Shown here: positions 1 to 8,570 of the stretch, piece after piece
Numbering within the stretch: the first letter of the stretch is position 1
Layout of the letters: every line of letters begins with the position of its first letter
Assembly (NCBI GenBank): GCA_964518765.1
Contig: CAZFJC010000024.1
Location: forward strand, 1 to 38,791
Reading direction: 5' to 3'
Length of the DNA: 38,791 nt
Source of the DNA: CAZPNX01 sp964518765
Lineage (GTDB): Bacteria > Edwardsbacteria > AC1 > EtOH8
Notes under the pieces: generated by a model
What the model was told of the DNA's origin: nothing
Database searches by the model: none
What the model saw: only the letters and a program-made list of their open reading frames with translations
Program-made: the position numbers and the translations under genes

Positions 1-20
1 GCAGCCCTAAGTGTAACATA

Positions 21-1193
21 TCACCGTGTCCGAAAAACAGGGTCCATTATAGTTTTTATCAATTTACCTTCTTCATTATATTTCTCCACCACGGTACCGC
101 GATTCGATGCCACATATATATTGCTTGAGTAGCCAACTTTAACCTTTACTTCCTCGCTAGCCGGGCTAGCAATACCGTAAGCCCATGCATATATACGTAC
201 TTTATAAATTCCCATCGGCAGGCTATCCGTGTCCCAGCAATTCTCTTGCACGTTGCCCAGCCCGCCGGGGTTTGCGTTCGGCCCGCAGTTGGTGACGATG
301 TAGGTGTTGCGAAACCAGCCGTTTTCAGGAGGAAACTGGCTTTGATATTTCAAATATATTTTATCATAGGGACCAACCGGACCGAAGTCTACTTTCCCTG
401 TGAACTCGGCTAAAACTCTGAACGGCACATCATCAGAACTTGATGACGGATCGGGCCCTTCTATTTCGTAGCCTATCTTATACACCCCGGCATACTTCCC
501 GTTCCATCCGCCTTGAATGTCTGTGTATGCACGGACCGCAATGTCCACCTTGCCGGAAACGATGACCATGCCCGCAGCATTCGGTTTAAAGCGATTCTTG
601 AGATTGTGCGACTTGTCGGGCAGGAAGAAAATGCTGTCTCGTTTGATGTGCACCGATTGGGTGGGCTGTGGCGTCAGGTATTCTAGGGGGTTGGCATATC
701 CGGTGCGATCATCAGTATTTGGATTCGGTGTAATAAACTTATCACTCGCCCATTGAAAATGCAAATGATTAAAACCAAATAGGGGACTCGAAGGCAAGTA
801 ACCAAATTTTGCCACACATCCCAAGTACTCACCTTTTTGTATATATGTGCCCACCTTGAACCAGCTGGGCACATTACTTAAATGACCATAATACCAACCT
901 TTAGTTGAAGTCGTTGATGGAGTTATTACTATTAAGGTACGTGCTGGATCATTAATGCATGCAATATAACCACTGTCTATCGCATTTACAAATTCACCAT
1001 CATTAGAGGGTATATCAACACCCACATGCATGCATTCACTTTCTCCCGCCCAGTCACCATAAGAGAAAGCGATTGGATGGCACGTTATACTCGGATATAC
1101 CGGCCAACTTACATTACCACTAGGATTTTGGCAATATAAACTAGTATTAATAAGTAATGCTATAAAAACTGCGAACAATGGAATCCGTTTCAT
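21..1193 (-). CDS. Secreted M23 (LytM-type) peptidase-like protein
   Basis: The product is about 390 residues with an N-terminal hydrophobic export signal (residues 1 to about 21). An M23 metallopeptidase fold follows. The zinc ligands are visible as H56-x3-D60 in MHVGVD and the H143-L-H145 pair in NHLHFQ, with a further His in YGHLS near residue 104, so a peptidoglycan hydrolase or related zinc-binding role outside the cytoplasm is likely. The middle (about 185-345) is beta-rich and unassigned. The last about 30 residues resemble the first strands of an NHL/propeller repeat (NIYVASNRG...KYNEEGKLI) and then stop. The ATG at 1193 (MKRIPLF) is preferred over a GTG six bases upstream. It lies 9 bp after the stop of the propeller gene, so the two form an operon. 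GC content is clearly lower than in the genes from 2.7 kb onward. The C-terminus may be truncated (see findings). Confidence 0.75.
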   Translation of the reverse strand: MKRIPLFAVFIALLINTSLYCQNPSGNVSWPVYPSITCHPIAFSYGDWAGESECMHVGVDIPSNDGEFVNAIDSGYIACINDPARTLIVITPSTTSTKGWYYGHLSNVPSWFKVGTYIQKGEYLGCVAKFGYLPSSPLFGFNHLHFQWASDKFITPNPNTDDRTGYANPLEYLTPQPTQSVHIKRDSIFFLPDKSHNLKNRFKPNAAGMVIVSGKVDIAVRAYTDIQGGWNGKYAGVYKIGYEIEGPDPSSSSDDVPFRVLAEFTGKVDFGPVGPYDKIYLKYQSQFPPENGWFRNTYIVTNCGPNANPGGLGNVQENCWDTDSLPMGIYKVRIYAWAYGIASPASEEVKVKVGYSSNIYVASNRGTVVEKYNEEGKLIKTIMDPVFRTR

Positions 1194-1202
1194 GATCACT
1201 TT

Positions 1203-2681
1203 CTAACGAACTTGAAAACTCATGATTTGGTTTCGCCATACTACAATGGCATTTTCACCACTATCTGTAGCCTTTATAATATTTATTTCTGACGTTCCAA
1301 ATTTATTTCTTTTTATACCAGGCAATAAATAATTGTATAACAATGCGCCGTCGTACGTAAATATTTCTAACCAACACATGCTATTTGGATCTTTCTCGCT
1401 TTCATCCCGTAGTGCAATAATATTGTTTTCTGTTGCTTCTATTATTGGATAATATCCCGTTTCTGAAGAGTGCTGCCATAGAATATTACCATTACCAGCG
1501 TCAATAAAATACAATTCATTTGACGAAATAGCGCAGAAATACCTACTGTCGGGAGTAAAGGAAATAAAATCGAAACGCTTATCATTTATTTTAATGAGAC
1601 TTCCATTGACATTAAACAACAAGCCACAGCCTACAAGGTTAGCCTGAATGCGTTGGCCATCAGGGGATATATAAACATGTTTCCCCCCTACGGCTGGGTT
1701 TGGCCTATATTTAAAACTGTCTGATGCATTAAATACTGTAGACCACAGTTTTTGATATGTATTATCGTATCCTTCAGCTAATGTGCTCCAACAAATTACA
1801 TACAAATCGCCATTTGATGAATATGCCCCCTGTGTAGTCATTGAATTCATTGATGTAAATTCAGCGATAGAACCATTATTCCTAAAGACTAAGCGAGAAG
1901 GCCCCATCACCCTGGAATAATAGTCCAGGCTGTGCTTGCCGTCGTTTGAAACATGCGATCTTCTTGTTGATTTATCATAGCTTGAAATGAGATTCCCATA
2001 TAAATCAACAATACGCGAATAACAAACGAACGGCTCAAGATCATCTATACCCATCGAATCGTAATACACTGGGTTAGGCTTTTTAATGTCAATGTACCTC
2101 CCATTTGGTGATATTCCACCAATGAATTCATCATTGGTCATCGGTATCGTAGATACGATATTGCCACTCGCATTAAAAATGGATATACCGGCGTTATCTT
2201 TTACAAAGAACATAGTGTCCGGATTAATCCCGCCATTAATATAACTAAAAGGCCCCAGCGTTGTATTTGTAGGGTACTCCTTCTCCCACACCAACTGCAT
2301 CCCGCTGGACTTGCCATATACACCCACCGTAATAAATCCTTGCGGCGCAGCTTTAAGCGTAATAGTCATCCGGTTGCTACCCCGGCACTGAATCGGCTTC
2401 ACTATCGAGTCCACCTGCTGGTTGAACTCGTTCTCCTTTACTACCTCAACACCGTTCACCACTATACTGGCGCTGGAAATCTTATTCTGCCCGTTCTGGC
2501 CGTTGTACACCTTCAGCGTGCATGGTTGGGTGGTGTCCGTCACCGTCAAGGTCTCGTTGTAAACGTTGGGCTTGCCGGAGGTGCGTACGAACTTCTTGGG
2601 TCCGAACAGCGGAGTGACGGCGAAAGCCGGCATGGCTATTGCTGCCAAAGCAACAAAGAGAATACTATTTTTTCTGCACAT
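1203..2681 (-). CDS. Secreted beta-propeller-like protein of unknown function
   Basis: The product is 492 residues with a clear signal peptide (MCRKNSILFVALAAIAMPAFA). Residues about 30-140 look like a beta-sandwich, with repeated polar/aliphatic alternation and the segment SASIVVNGVEVV. The rest is a series of blade-like repeats containing 'SPNGRY', 'SNDGKH', 'SSNGDLY', 'SPDGQR' and 'TPDSRYF'. These are the Asp/Gly turns of WD40/YVTN/PQQ-like propellers, giving roughly six or seven blades. No catalytic motif is visible. It is the first gene of a two-gene operon with the M23-like protein, so it may be a surface or periplasmic binding scaffold, but that is inference. The Shine-Dalgarno signal is weak. 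Base composition is AT-richer than the neighbouring core genes. Confidence 0.65.
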   Translation of the reverse strand: MCRKNSILFVALAAIAMPAFAVTPLFGPKKFVRTSGKPNVYNETLTVTDTTQPCTLKVYNGQNGQNKISSASIVVNGVEVVKENEFNQQVDSIVKPIQCRGSNRMTITLKAAPQGFITVGVYGKSSGMQLVWEKEYPTNTTLGPFSYINGGINPDTMFFVKDNAGISIFNASGNIVSTIPMTNDEFIGGISPNGRYIDIKKPNPVYYDSMGIDDLEPFVCYSRIVDLYGNLISSYDKSTRRSHVSNDGKHSLDYYSRVMGPSRLVFRNNGSIAEFTSMNSMTTQGAYSSNGDLYVICWSTLAEGYDNTYQKLWSTVFNASDSFKYRPNPAVGGKHVYISPDGQRIQANLVGCGLLFNVNGSLIKINDKRFDFISFTPDSRYFCAISSNELYFIDAGNGNILWQHSSETGYYPIIEATENNIIALRDESEKDPNSMCWLEIFTYDGALLYNYLLPGIKRNKFGTSEINIIKATDSGENAIVVWRNQIMSFQVR

Positions 2682-2748
2682 AACTTAGCAAACTTTAATG
2701 CGTTTCTTTTCCCACATTTTATACATTTTTATCCTTTAGAACCTTCGG

Positions 2749-4806
2749 CTATTTGACTATCACCGTCAGGTAGAGCACTATCAGCACGAAGCCCCCCACC
2801 GCCCAGGCCAGGTAGTTGGCGTAGACCCCGTTGTGATAGGCCCGCAGCACCTTGATGGACGCCCCGCCCACGAAGGTGACCAGCTTCTCGTAGATCGCGT
2901 CGATCCCCCGGTCGATGAGCGCGAAGACGGCCACCGCAAAGCCCTTCAGCAGCCCTCCCACCAGCCACTCGTAGAGGTCGAAAACCCGGGCCTCCCCCCA
3001 GTTGTACAGGGTACGGGCCACCGGAAGGTTGTGCACCGGCTCCGAGGCCAGGTAGGCCTTGCCGTGCCCCTTGGCCACCCCGTAGCGGTGCAATAGGAAG
3101 GCGATAACCAGGCAGGCCATGGAGACCCAGGCTATCCAGGAGGTCAGGGCGAAGCCGTGGCTGTGGTGCCACAGGTCGTCCACGGGGGAATGGACGGGGG
3201 GCGCTGGCTCTGGTTTGACGGGTTCGGGAGAGATTGTTGCAGAAGTTTGAGTAGTTGGAGACGTTTCGTGTCCGGCCGTTGCCGGTTGAGCCGTAGTTGT
3301 TTCGTGAATTTGGCGTATTTCGGTGGAGGGTCCCCCGTGCCCGCCGTGGAGGGAGGCCTCCTCCACCATCCTCTCCTGGACGATGGGCTGGATGAAGCTT
3401 TTGAGCGGCAGCTTGGCGTAGACCCCGAACAGCACGCAGCCGGCGGCGATGACGATCATCGGTATGGCCATGGCCCAGTTCGGGTCCTTGGCCTTCTGGT
3501 TGGGCGTCTCCAGGTTGCGCTTGCCCAGGTAGGTGGAGTGCCCCAGCTTGAGGAACGAAGCGAAGGTGAAGATGGCCCCGATCCAGGCGGCGATGGGGAA
3601 TATCAGGTAGCCGGTCTCGTAGGCCCCGTGGAAAACCATCTCCTTGGAGACGAAGCCGTTGAACGGCGGCACCCCGGAGATGGAGAAGGCCGCTATCCAG
3701 AAACAGACCGCGGTGATGGGCATAGCCGAAAAGAGCCCGCCCAGCTTCTTGAGGTCAGTGGTGCCGGCCTGTTTCTCGACCGAGCCGCCGGTCAAAAACA
3801 GGGTGCACTTGTACATGGCGTGGTTCAGCATGTGGAAGATGCCCCCGGCAATCCCTATGGCCGTCCCGGTGCCGATGCCCAGCACCATATAGCCCACCTG
3901 GCTGATGGCGTGGAACGAGAGCAGTTTCTTATAGTCCTTCTGTATCAGCGCCATCCAGACGGCGAAGCAGATGGTAGCCGCCCCCACGGTCATCAGGAAG
4001 ATGGACATGGGGCTGTTCATGGTGATGGGGAACATCTCCAGGCTGATCCGGGCCAGCAGGTAGATGCCCAGCAGCTTCTCCAGCGCGGCCGGCAGGAAGG
4101 CCATGAACGGCAGGGGCGAGTCCACGGCCGCGTCCGGGATCCAGGTGTGGAACGGCATGGCCCCGGCCTTGGCCATGGCCCCAATGCCGATGAGGACGAA
4201 AGCGGCCGCGCCCAGCCCGGCGGCCTGCATGTGCATCTGGGACATGGTCAGGGTGCCGGTCAGCCTCCAGGCGAAGACCACGCCCAAGATCATGGCGAAG
4301 TCGGCGATGCCGGAGACGATGACCGCCTTGGTCGAGGTGCGCACCGCCTCCCGGTTGCCGATGGAGATCATGCCGTAGAGGGTGACCAGCAACGCCTCCC
4401 AGAAGAACAGCAGCACCACGAAGTTGTTGGCCAGGACGGCCCCGTTGGTCAGCCCGGCGGTGAACAGGAAGTAGGCGAAGTACTCCTTGGAACGCCACTT
4501 CTCCTGCATGAACGAGGCCGAGTACAGGGCCAGCAGCACCTCGAAGCCGGCCGCCGCCAGCAGGATGAACCGCGGCAGGTGGTAGGCATAGAGGTCGAAA
4601 TGGATGCCGAAGCTGGTCCAGGGCACGAAAAGGCGGATGCCTTCGCCTCCGACTCTAAAGATTGTCCAGGCGAAGTAGAGCACCAGGGCCGAGGCCGCCA
4701 CCGCCAGGGCCTCGCGGACCCACTTGACGCCCTTGGGCACCAGCAGAGCCAGCACCCCGGCCAGGACGGGCGCCAGTATCGGCCACAGAAGGATGTTCGG
4801 ATTCAT
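2749..4806 (-). CDS. NuoL/HyfB/MrpA-type proton-conducting membrane subunit
   Basis: The product is 685 residues, a polytopic proton or sodium-conducting antiporter-like subunit as found in complex I, membrane-bound hydrogenases and Mrp antiporters. The Proton_antipo_M core (about residues 120-420) carries the key Glu in LLFFWEALL, the channel Lys in GAMAKAGAMPFHTW, a second Lys in PAALEKLLGIYL, and conserved His/Lys in KKLLSFHAISQVGYM. A hydrophilic Pro/Thr/His-rich linker (about 480-545) is followed by further helices and an amphipathic C-terminal part (FDLYEWLVGG...NGVYANYLAW) resembling the C-terminal extensions of group 4 hydrogenase L subunits. It is the second gene of an operon with the 4853-6322 gene, 46 bp apart across a micro-repeat. 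No quinone, NADH or hydrogenase catalytic gene is nearby. The exact complex is unknown. Confidence 0.85.
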   Translation of the reverse strand: MNPNILLWPILAPVLAGVLALLVPKGVKWVREALAVAASALVLYFAWTIFRVGGEGIRLFVPWTSFGIHFDLYAYHLPRFILLAAAGFEVLLALYSASFMQEKWRSKEYFAYFLFTAGLTNGAVLANNFVVLLFFWEALLVTLYGMISIGNREAVRTSTKAVIVSGIADFAMILGVVFAWRLTGTLTMSQMHMQAAGLGAAAFVLIGIGAMAKAGAMPFHTWIPDAAVDSPLPFMAFLPAALEKLLGIYLLARISLEMFPITMNSPMSIFLMTVGAATICFAVWMALIQKDYKKLLSFHAISQVGYMVLGIGTGTAIGIAGGIFHMLNHAMYKCTLFLTGGSVEKQAGTTDLKKLGGLFSAMPITAVCFWIAAFSISGVPPFNGFVSKEMVFHGAYETGYLIFPIAAWIGAIFTFASFLKLGHSTYLGKRNLETPNQKAKDPNWAMAIPMIVIAAGCVLFGVYAKLPLKSFIQPIVQERMVEEASLHGGHGGPSTEIRQIHETTTAQPATAGHETSPTTQTSATISPEPVKPEPAPPVHSPVDDLWHHSHGFALTSWIAWVSMACLVIAFLLHRYGVAKGHGKAYLASEPVHNLPVARTLYNWGEARVFDLYEWLVGGLLKGFAVAVFALIDRGIDAIYEKLVTFVGGASIKVLRAYHNGVYANYLAWAVGGFVLIVLYLTVIVK

Positions 4807-4818
4807 ATCGGCAAGGCT

Positions 4819-4851
4819 ATTTGGATTTCGATATTTGGATTTCGGATTTCG
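4819..4851. repeat. Short degenerate tandem repeat (GGATTTCG units)
   Basis: Three imperfect copies of ATTTGGATTTCG / ATATTTGGATTTCG / GATTTCG lie in the 46-bp gap between the two membrane-subunit genes, directly before the start of the second. Repeats of the form 'AAATCCGAAATCC' are a familiar class of scattered intergenic micro-repeat in metagenome-derived genomes. No function is known. It sits where the Shine-Dalgarno of the downstream gene would be expected, and no good one is visible. Confidence 0.6.
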
Positions 4852-4852
4852 T

Positions 4853-6322
4853 CTAGTGTATCATCCCCATTATGTCCCGGATGGCCGGGTTGCCCAGCAC
4901 GTCGCGGACGGCGATGTTGACCGCGTCCATGGGGTACTGCACCAGGATGCCGGCCGCCAGGCCGAGCACCGCCAGGGCGGCCACCGTCCACACCATCACC
5001 GGATAGCCCTCGCGGTGGGCGTGGATCGAGGCGTCTCGCGGAGAGCCCAAGAACACGAGCGTGAACAGTCTCAATAGATAGACCACGGTCAGCACCGCGG
5101 TGGCGATGGCCAGGGCGCCGATGGCGATCTGGCCTGACTGGACCACCCCCATGATGACCATCAGCTTGGAGAAGAAGCCGCCGAAGGGCGGGATGCCGAC
5201 GATGGAGAAGACGCACAGCAGGAAGGCCACCGCCGTCACCGGCATCAGCGGCAGCAACCCGCCCATCTTGGTGATGTCCTTGGTGCCGGTGCCGTGCTCG
5301 ATGACCCCGGCCGCCAGGAAGAGCCCGGCCTTGGAAAGCCCGTGCATCAGGATGAAGAGGATGGCCCCGGCGATGCCGATAGAGTTCATGGCCGCCAGGC
5401 CCATGAAGATGTAGCCGATCTGGCTGACGGTGGAGTAGGCCAGGATGCGCTTGATGTTGGTCTCCACCAGGGCGGCGCAGGCCGAGACCATGGCCGAGAG
5501 CAGGCCGGCCAGCATCAGGTAGAACTGCCAGTCGGCCGGAATGGCGAAGGTGAAGTTGAAGATGCGGGCGAAGGCGTAGACCCCGATCTTGACCAGCACC
5601 GCGGCATGGAGCAGGGCGGTGACCGGGGTCGGGGCCACCCCGGCGTCGGGCAGCCAGGTGTGGAACGGCAGGGTGGCGCTCTTGGCGAAGATGCCCATGG
5701 TGATCAGGGCCACCGCCAGGCCGGAGATGGGCATGCCCCGCATGGCCAGCATGTCGAAGGTGCCGCTCTGGGCGTAGACCACGGCGAAGCCCAAGAGCAT
5801 GAAGACCGCGCCCCCGAAGGTGGTCAGGAAGGTCTTGTCGGCCTTGACGATCACCTCCCGGTCTCGGAAGAAGCCCACCAGCCGCCAGGAGCAGATGCCG
5901 GTGATCTCCCAGAAGACATACATCAGTATCAGGTTGGAGGAGAAGACCAGGCCCATCATCCCCCCCAGAAAGAGGACCACCATCAGGTAGTACTCCTGCT
6001 GGTAGCCGAAGTCCTTGATGTAGCCCAGGGAGTAGACGATGATCAGGGTGCTGATGAAGGAGGATACGATGGCCATGAACACCGACAGCCCGTCGACCAC
6101 GAAGGCCGCCTCCACCCCCAGCCCGATGGCCCGGCTGAAGACGTGCGTCTCGCCGGAGAAGGCCGCCGGCAGCAGGGTCAGGGCAAAGAAAAAGGTGCCG
6201 GCCCCGATGGCCACCGCCCAGGCATTACGGGCCGGCTTGGAGAGCAAGCCCACCAGCGGGACGGTGAAGGAGCCCAGCACCGGCAGGAGCACCGTGGCCA
6301 GCACGGAGAATTCCCAACCCAT
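4853..6322 (-). CDS. MrpD/NuoM/HyfB-type proton-conducting membrane subunit
   Basis: The product is 489 residues, about 14 transmembrane segments, in the Proton_antipo_M family. Family features are the Glu in LMYVFWEITGICSW, the Lys in MGIFAKSATLPFHTWLPDAG, the Lys in LLHAAVLVKIGVYAFAR, and KRILAYSTVSQIGY. Compared with NuoL it lacks the long C-terminal arm and is closest in size to NuoM/MrpD. The start is taken at the ATG of MGWEFSV. A TTG five codons upstream would place the GAGAGG Shine-Dalgarno inside the coding region, whereas the ATG has it 6-8 bases upstream. It is first in the operon, behind a TTGACA-18-TAAAAT promoter (about 49-base leader). It probably works as a pair with the 2749-4806 subunit to couple a redox or ion reaction to cation movement. 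The partner catalytic subunits are not in the window. Confidence 0.85.
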   Translation of the reverse strand: MGWEFSVLATVLLPVLGSFTVPLVGLLSKPARNAWAVAIGAGTFFFALTLLPAAFSGETHVFSRAIGLGVEAAFVVDGLSVFMAIVSSFISTLIIVYSLGYIKDFGYQQEYYLMVVLFLGGMMGLVFSSNLILMYVFWEITGICSWRLVGFFRDREVIVKADKTFLTTFGGAVFMLLGFAVVYAQSGTFDMLAMRGMPISGLAVALITMGIFAKSATLPFHTWLPDAGVAPTPVTALLHAAVLVKIGVYAFARIFNFTFAIPADWQFYLMLAGLLSAMVSACAALVETNIKRILAYSTVSQIGYIFMGLAAMNSIGIAGAILFILMHGLSKAGLFLAAGVIEHGTGTKDITKMGGLLPLMPVTAVAFLLCVFSIVGIPPFGGFFSKLMVIMGVVQSGQIAIGALAIATAVLTVVYLLRLFTLVFLGSPRDASIHAHREGYPVMVWTVAALAVLGLAAGILVQYPMDAVNIAVRDVLGNPAIRDIMGMIH

Positions 6323-6377
6323 AGTATATCCTCTCAAGGTGATTGGACTGGAGGAGTACCGTGGAAAAAGATTGTAT

Positions 6378-6407
6378 ATTTTACACCATTATAATAAAGC
6401 ATGTCAA
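6378..6407 (-). promoter_or_regulatory. Sigma70-type promoter of the antiporter-subunit operon
   Basis: Reading the minus strand, TTGACA (6407-6402) and TAAAAT (6383-6378) are separated by 18 bp. The predicted transcription start near 6371 leaves a leader of about 49 bases before the ATG at 6322. A TATAAT-like string also lies inside the spacer but is too close to the -35 to be its partner. The remaining 132 bp up to 6539 hold nothing I can name. Confidence 0.65.
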
Positions 6408-6539
6408 GTATCTAGACCAATCCAAGTTGGGGTTCCGATTGCCACCAACTTGCCATCCAACAGTCGCCGTTTGCCATGCGATCCCATCCGGGGAAAAGGG
6501 CCGCTTCACGGCTTCTATGTCTTCTGGGCCTAACCTTAC

Positions 6540-7160
6540 CTACTTTCCCCCGAACAGCGCCCGGACGATGGCCGGCAGGGCCTCCTGGTCCGGCAGGAAC
6601 ATGAAGTACCCCTTGAAGGCCGAGCCCTGGTCGGTGAACTTGAACTGGTTGGCGATGCAGAAGACGTACTTCTTACCCCTCAGGTCCAGCCCGAAGTCCT
6701 CCATCACCTTGCCGGCCGGGGCCACAGCCATCCCGGCCGGGCTGGGCACCACCACCATCCCCAGGAGGTTGGCGATGGCCTCGACGTAGGCCGTGGTCAG
6801 CCGGTTGGCCGCCTCGCCGAAGAACATCTCCTGCATCAGATCCAGTTTGACTGGTTGGCCGGCCTGGTCCTTCGAGTCGTGGACCATGGTGGAGTGCGGC
6901 ACCAGAAAGACGATCTTGCCGGTGATGTCGCCCATGACGTTCACCAACGCCCCGGCCACCTGCTCCCCGCTCCCCAGCATCGGGCCCAGCGCCTGCTGCA
7001 GCCTGGTGACCGAGACCTGCGGGGTGTCCACCATCACCTCCTGCTTGGCGATGTTGGCCAGCTCGGTGGCGGCGTGCCCGGCCCCGATGTTGGCCGCCTC
7101 CTTGATGGCGTCCAGCTGGAGCGGGTCTAGGAAGTACATCTGCGTCAGCGTTTCCGGCAT
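6540..7160 (-). CDS. CheC-family protein (CheY-P phosphatase type)
   Basis: The product is 206 residues. CheC/FliY/CheX proteins dephosphorylate the response regulator CheY-P using Glu and Asn side chains arranged as E-x2-N-x22-P. Both CheC half-sites can be read. The first is exact: EAAN in AIKEAANIGAGHA followed 22 residues later by P in VDTPQV. The second is EAAN in FGEAANRLTTAY followed by VVVPSP. The length matches CheC (about 200 residues). No other chemotaxis or flagellar gene is nearby, so the partner response regulator is unknown and the protein may serve a non-chemotaxis phosphorelay. The Shine-Dalgarno upstream of MPETLTQ is weak; MYFLDP seven residues further in is an alternative start. 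Confidence 0.85.
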   Translation of the reverse strand: MPETLTQMYFLDPLQLDAIKEAANIGAGHAATELANIAKQEVMVDTPQVSVTRLQQALGPMLGSGEQVAGALVNVMGDITGKIVFLVPHSTMVHDSKDQAGQPVKLDLMQEMFFGEAANRLTTAYVEAIANLLGMVVVPSPAGMAVAPAGKVMEDFGLDLRGKKYVFCIANQFKFTDQGSAFKGYFMFLPDQEALPAIVRALFGGK

Positions 7161-7181
7161 AATCTTAGTTCAAGATCATTA

Positions 7182-7247
7182 CCCACGAAACACGCTAATC
7201 ACGCAAAACCAGGTTGGATGTTTCGCGTTTTTCGTGTATTTCGTGGG
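7182..7247. repeat. Intergenic CACGAAA/TTTCGTG inverted repeat
   Basis: CCCACGAAA (7182-7190) and TTTCGTGGG (7239-7247) are perfect inverted repeats that frame further CACG/CGTG words (CACGCTAATCACGCAAAA and CGCGTTTTTCGTGTATT). The element fills nearly all of the gap between the CheC and TlpA genes. It resembles the 'CACGAAATACACGAAA' micro-repeats scattered through many bacterial genomes. It could fold into a long imperfect hairpin but has no poly-T end. Confidence 0.6.
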
Positions 7248-7258
7248 CAGATAAGGTG

Positions 7259-8518
7259 CTACGGCTCCTTGAGCAGCTCCTCGATGTTCCTCGAGACGAG
7301 TTGGTCCAGGTTATCCCGGTAACCGATGTGCCTGAAGCGGATGATCCCCTTCTTGTCGATGACCAGGGTGGTGGGGATGCCGGTGACCTGGTAACTCTGG
7401 TCCAGCCCCGAGCCCATCCTGCCTCCCAACAGCATGGGGAACTCCAGCCCCTGCTCGGCCACAAGCTTTTTAGCCGCTTCCATCCGGCCGGCCTCGTCCA
7501 GGTTGACCCCAAGAATCTCAACGCCGCTACCCCGGTACATTTGGTGCGCCTTCTGCAGCAGAGGCATGGACTTCCGGCAGGGCCCGCACCAGGAGGCCCA
7601 AAAATCGAGCACCACCACCTTACCGCGAAGGTCAGCTAGCGAATGCTTGGCGCCCTCGAAGTCTTGGAGCGTGAAATCAGGAGCGGGCGTTCCCACCAGC
7701 TTGCCGGCCTCGGCCGCCATAGCCCTAGTCCGGCTTTCGGCCAGCTGCTCCCTAGCCTCGGCCACCAGCTTGTCCAAGCCCTTGAGGCTCTTGAACCGCT
7801 CCAGGTAGATGCGCTCCAGGTCCGTGCGGACCGCGGAGGAATCCTCGATGCCGGCCGCCAGCGCATACGCCAGCCGGGGCAGTGCCGAGTCGGGCTGGCC
7901 GCTACGATAAAGGGCCATCCCGTAGTGGTACCCAACCGTCGGGTCCGGGGCCAGCTCGGCCGCCTGCCTTAGAGCCGACAACGCCTGGGCCGCCCGACCC
8001 CTCTGGAACAGGGCCCAGCCGTAGGTATCCAGGTACATGCCCTGAATAAACCGCACCGTCTCCCCCCACTCCTCGTCCCCGGCGCCCAAAGGTTTCTTTG
8101 AGGGCAGCTTCTCCCGGGAGATGGCCACCGCCCTGGCGGCATAGGCCTCGGCCGAATCCAGGTTGGTCCCCCGCCTGGCCCATTCGTAGGCCAGGTTGTT
8201 GAGGGCCTCGTGGTTCTGGGGGTCGCCGGCGATGGCCTCCAGGTAGGTCCTCTCCATCTCGGCGGCCTGCCCGGCCTGCCCGTGGGCCATCGCCTTCATC
8301 ATCAGCACCGCCGACCTCTGCTCCCGGGGCAGCCAGCGGTATTTACTGAGGATGTTTTCGGCCAGCGATATCCTCTGGGCGGGGTCGGTGGCCTCGGCCA
8401 GCTTCTGGGAAACCTCAACCAGGTCGGACTGCCGCTTGGACCACAGATAGACTATCACCGAAAGCACCACCAATGACGACAGTATCGCTACCCTGAGTAC
8501 GGGATTGATTTTTCTCAT
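7259..8518 (-). CDS. Membrane-anchored TPR-TlpA/ResA-type thioredoxin
   Basis: The product is 419 residues: one N-terminal membrane anchor (about residues 9-26), a helical TPR-like region (about 35-265, with LNNLAYEWARRG, DTYGWALFQRG and GYHYGMALYRSG) and a C-terminal AhpC/TSA-Redoxin domain (about 275-415). The redox motif is WASWCGPC with C311 and C314. The cis-Pro loop is GIPTTLV. TlpA/ResA proteins keep periplasmic cysteines reduced, for example for cytochrome c maturation; the TPR part probably binds a client. Start ATG at 8518 has a GGGAG Shine-Dalgarno 6 bases upstream. No cytochrome maturation gene is adjacent, so the substrate is unknown. It lies 52 bp downstream of pyrG in the same orientation. 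Confidence 0.88.
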   Translation of the reverse strand: MRKINPVLRVAILSSLVVLSVIVYLWSKRQSDLVEVSQKLAEATDPAQRISLAENILSKYRWLPREQRSAVLMMKAMAHGQAGQAAEMERTYLEAIAGDPQNHEALNNLAYEWARRGTNLDSAEAYAARAVAISREKLPSKKPLGAGDEEWGETVRFIQGMYLDTYGWALFQRGRAAQALSALRQAAELAPDPTVGYHYGMALYRSGQPDSALPRLAYALAAGIEDSSAVRTDLERIYLERFKSLKGLDKLVAEAREQLAESRTRAMAAEAGKLVGTPAPDFTLQDFEGAKHSLADLRGKVVVLDFWASWCGPCRKSMPLLQKAHQMYRGSGVEILGVNLDEAGRMEAAKKLVAEQGLEFPMLLGGRMGSGLDQSYQVTGIPTTLVIDKKGIIRFRHIGYRDNLDQLVSRNIEELLKEP

Positions 8519-8570
8519 TTTCGCTCCCTAATCCAGATTAAGCGTAATGAACCATCTTCGTGGGTAGTCA

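Noticed and set aside
3157..4920. A 587-codon open frame on the plus strand, antisense to the NuoL-like gene
   Set aside because: It is a by-product of high GC at third codon positions of the minus-strand gene. The translation is rich in Gly, Gln, His and Asp with no family features, and the minus-strand gene is unmistakable.
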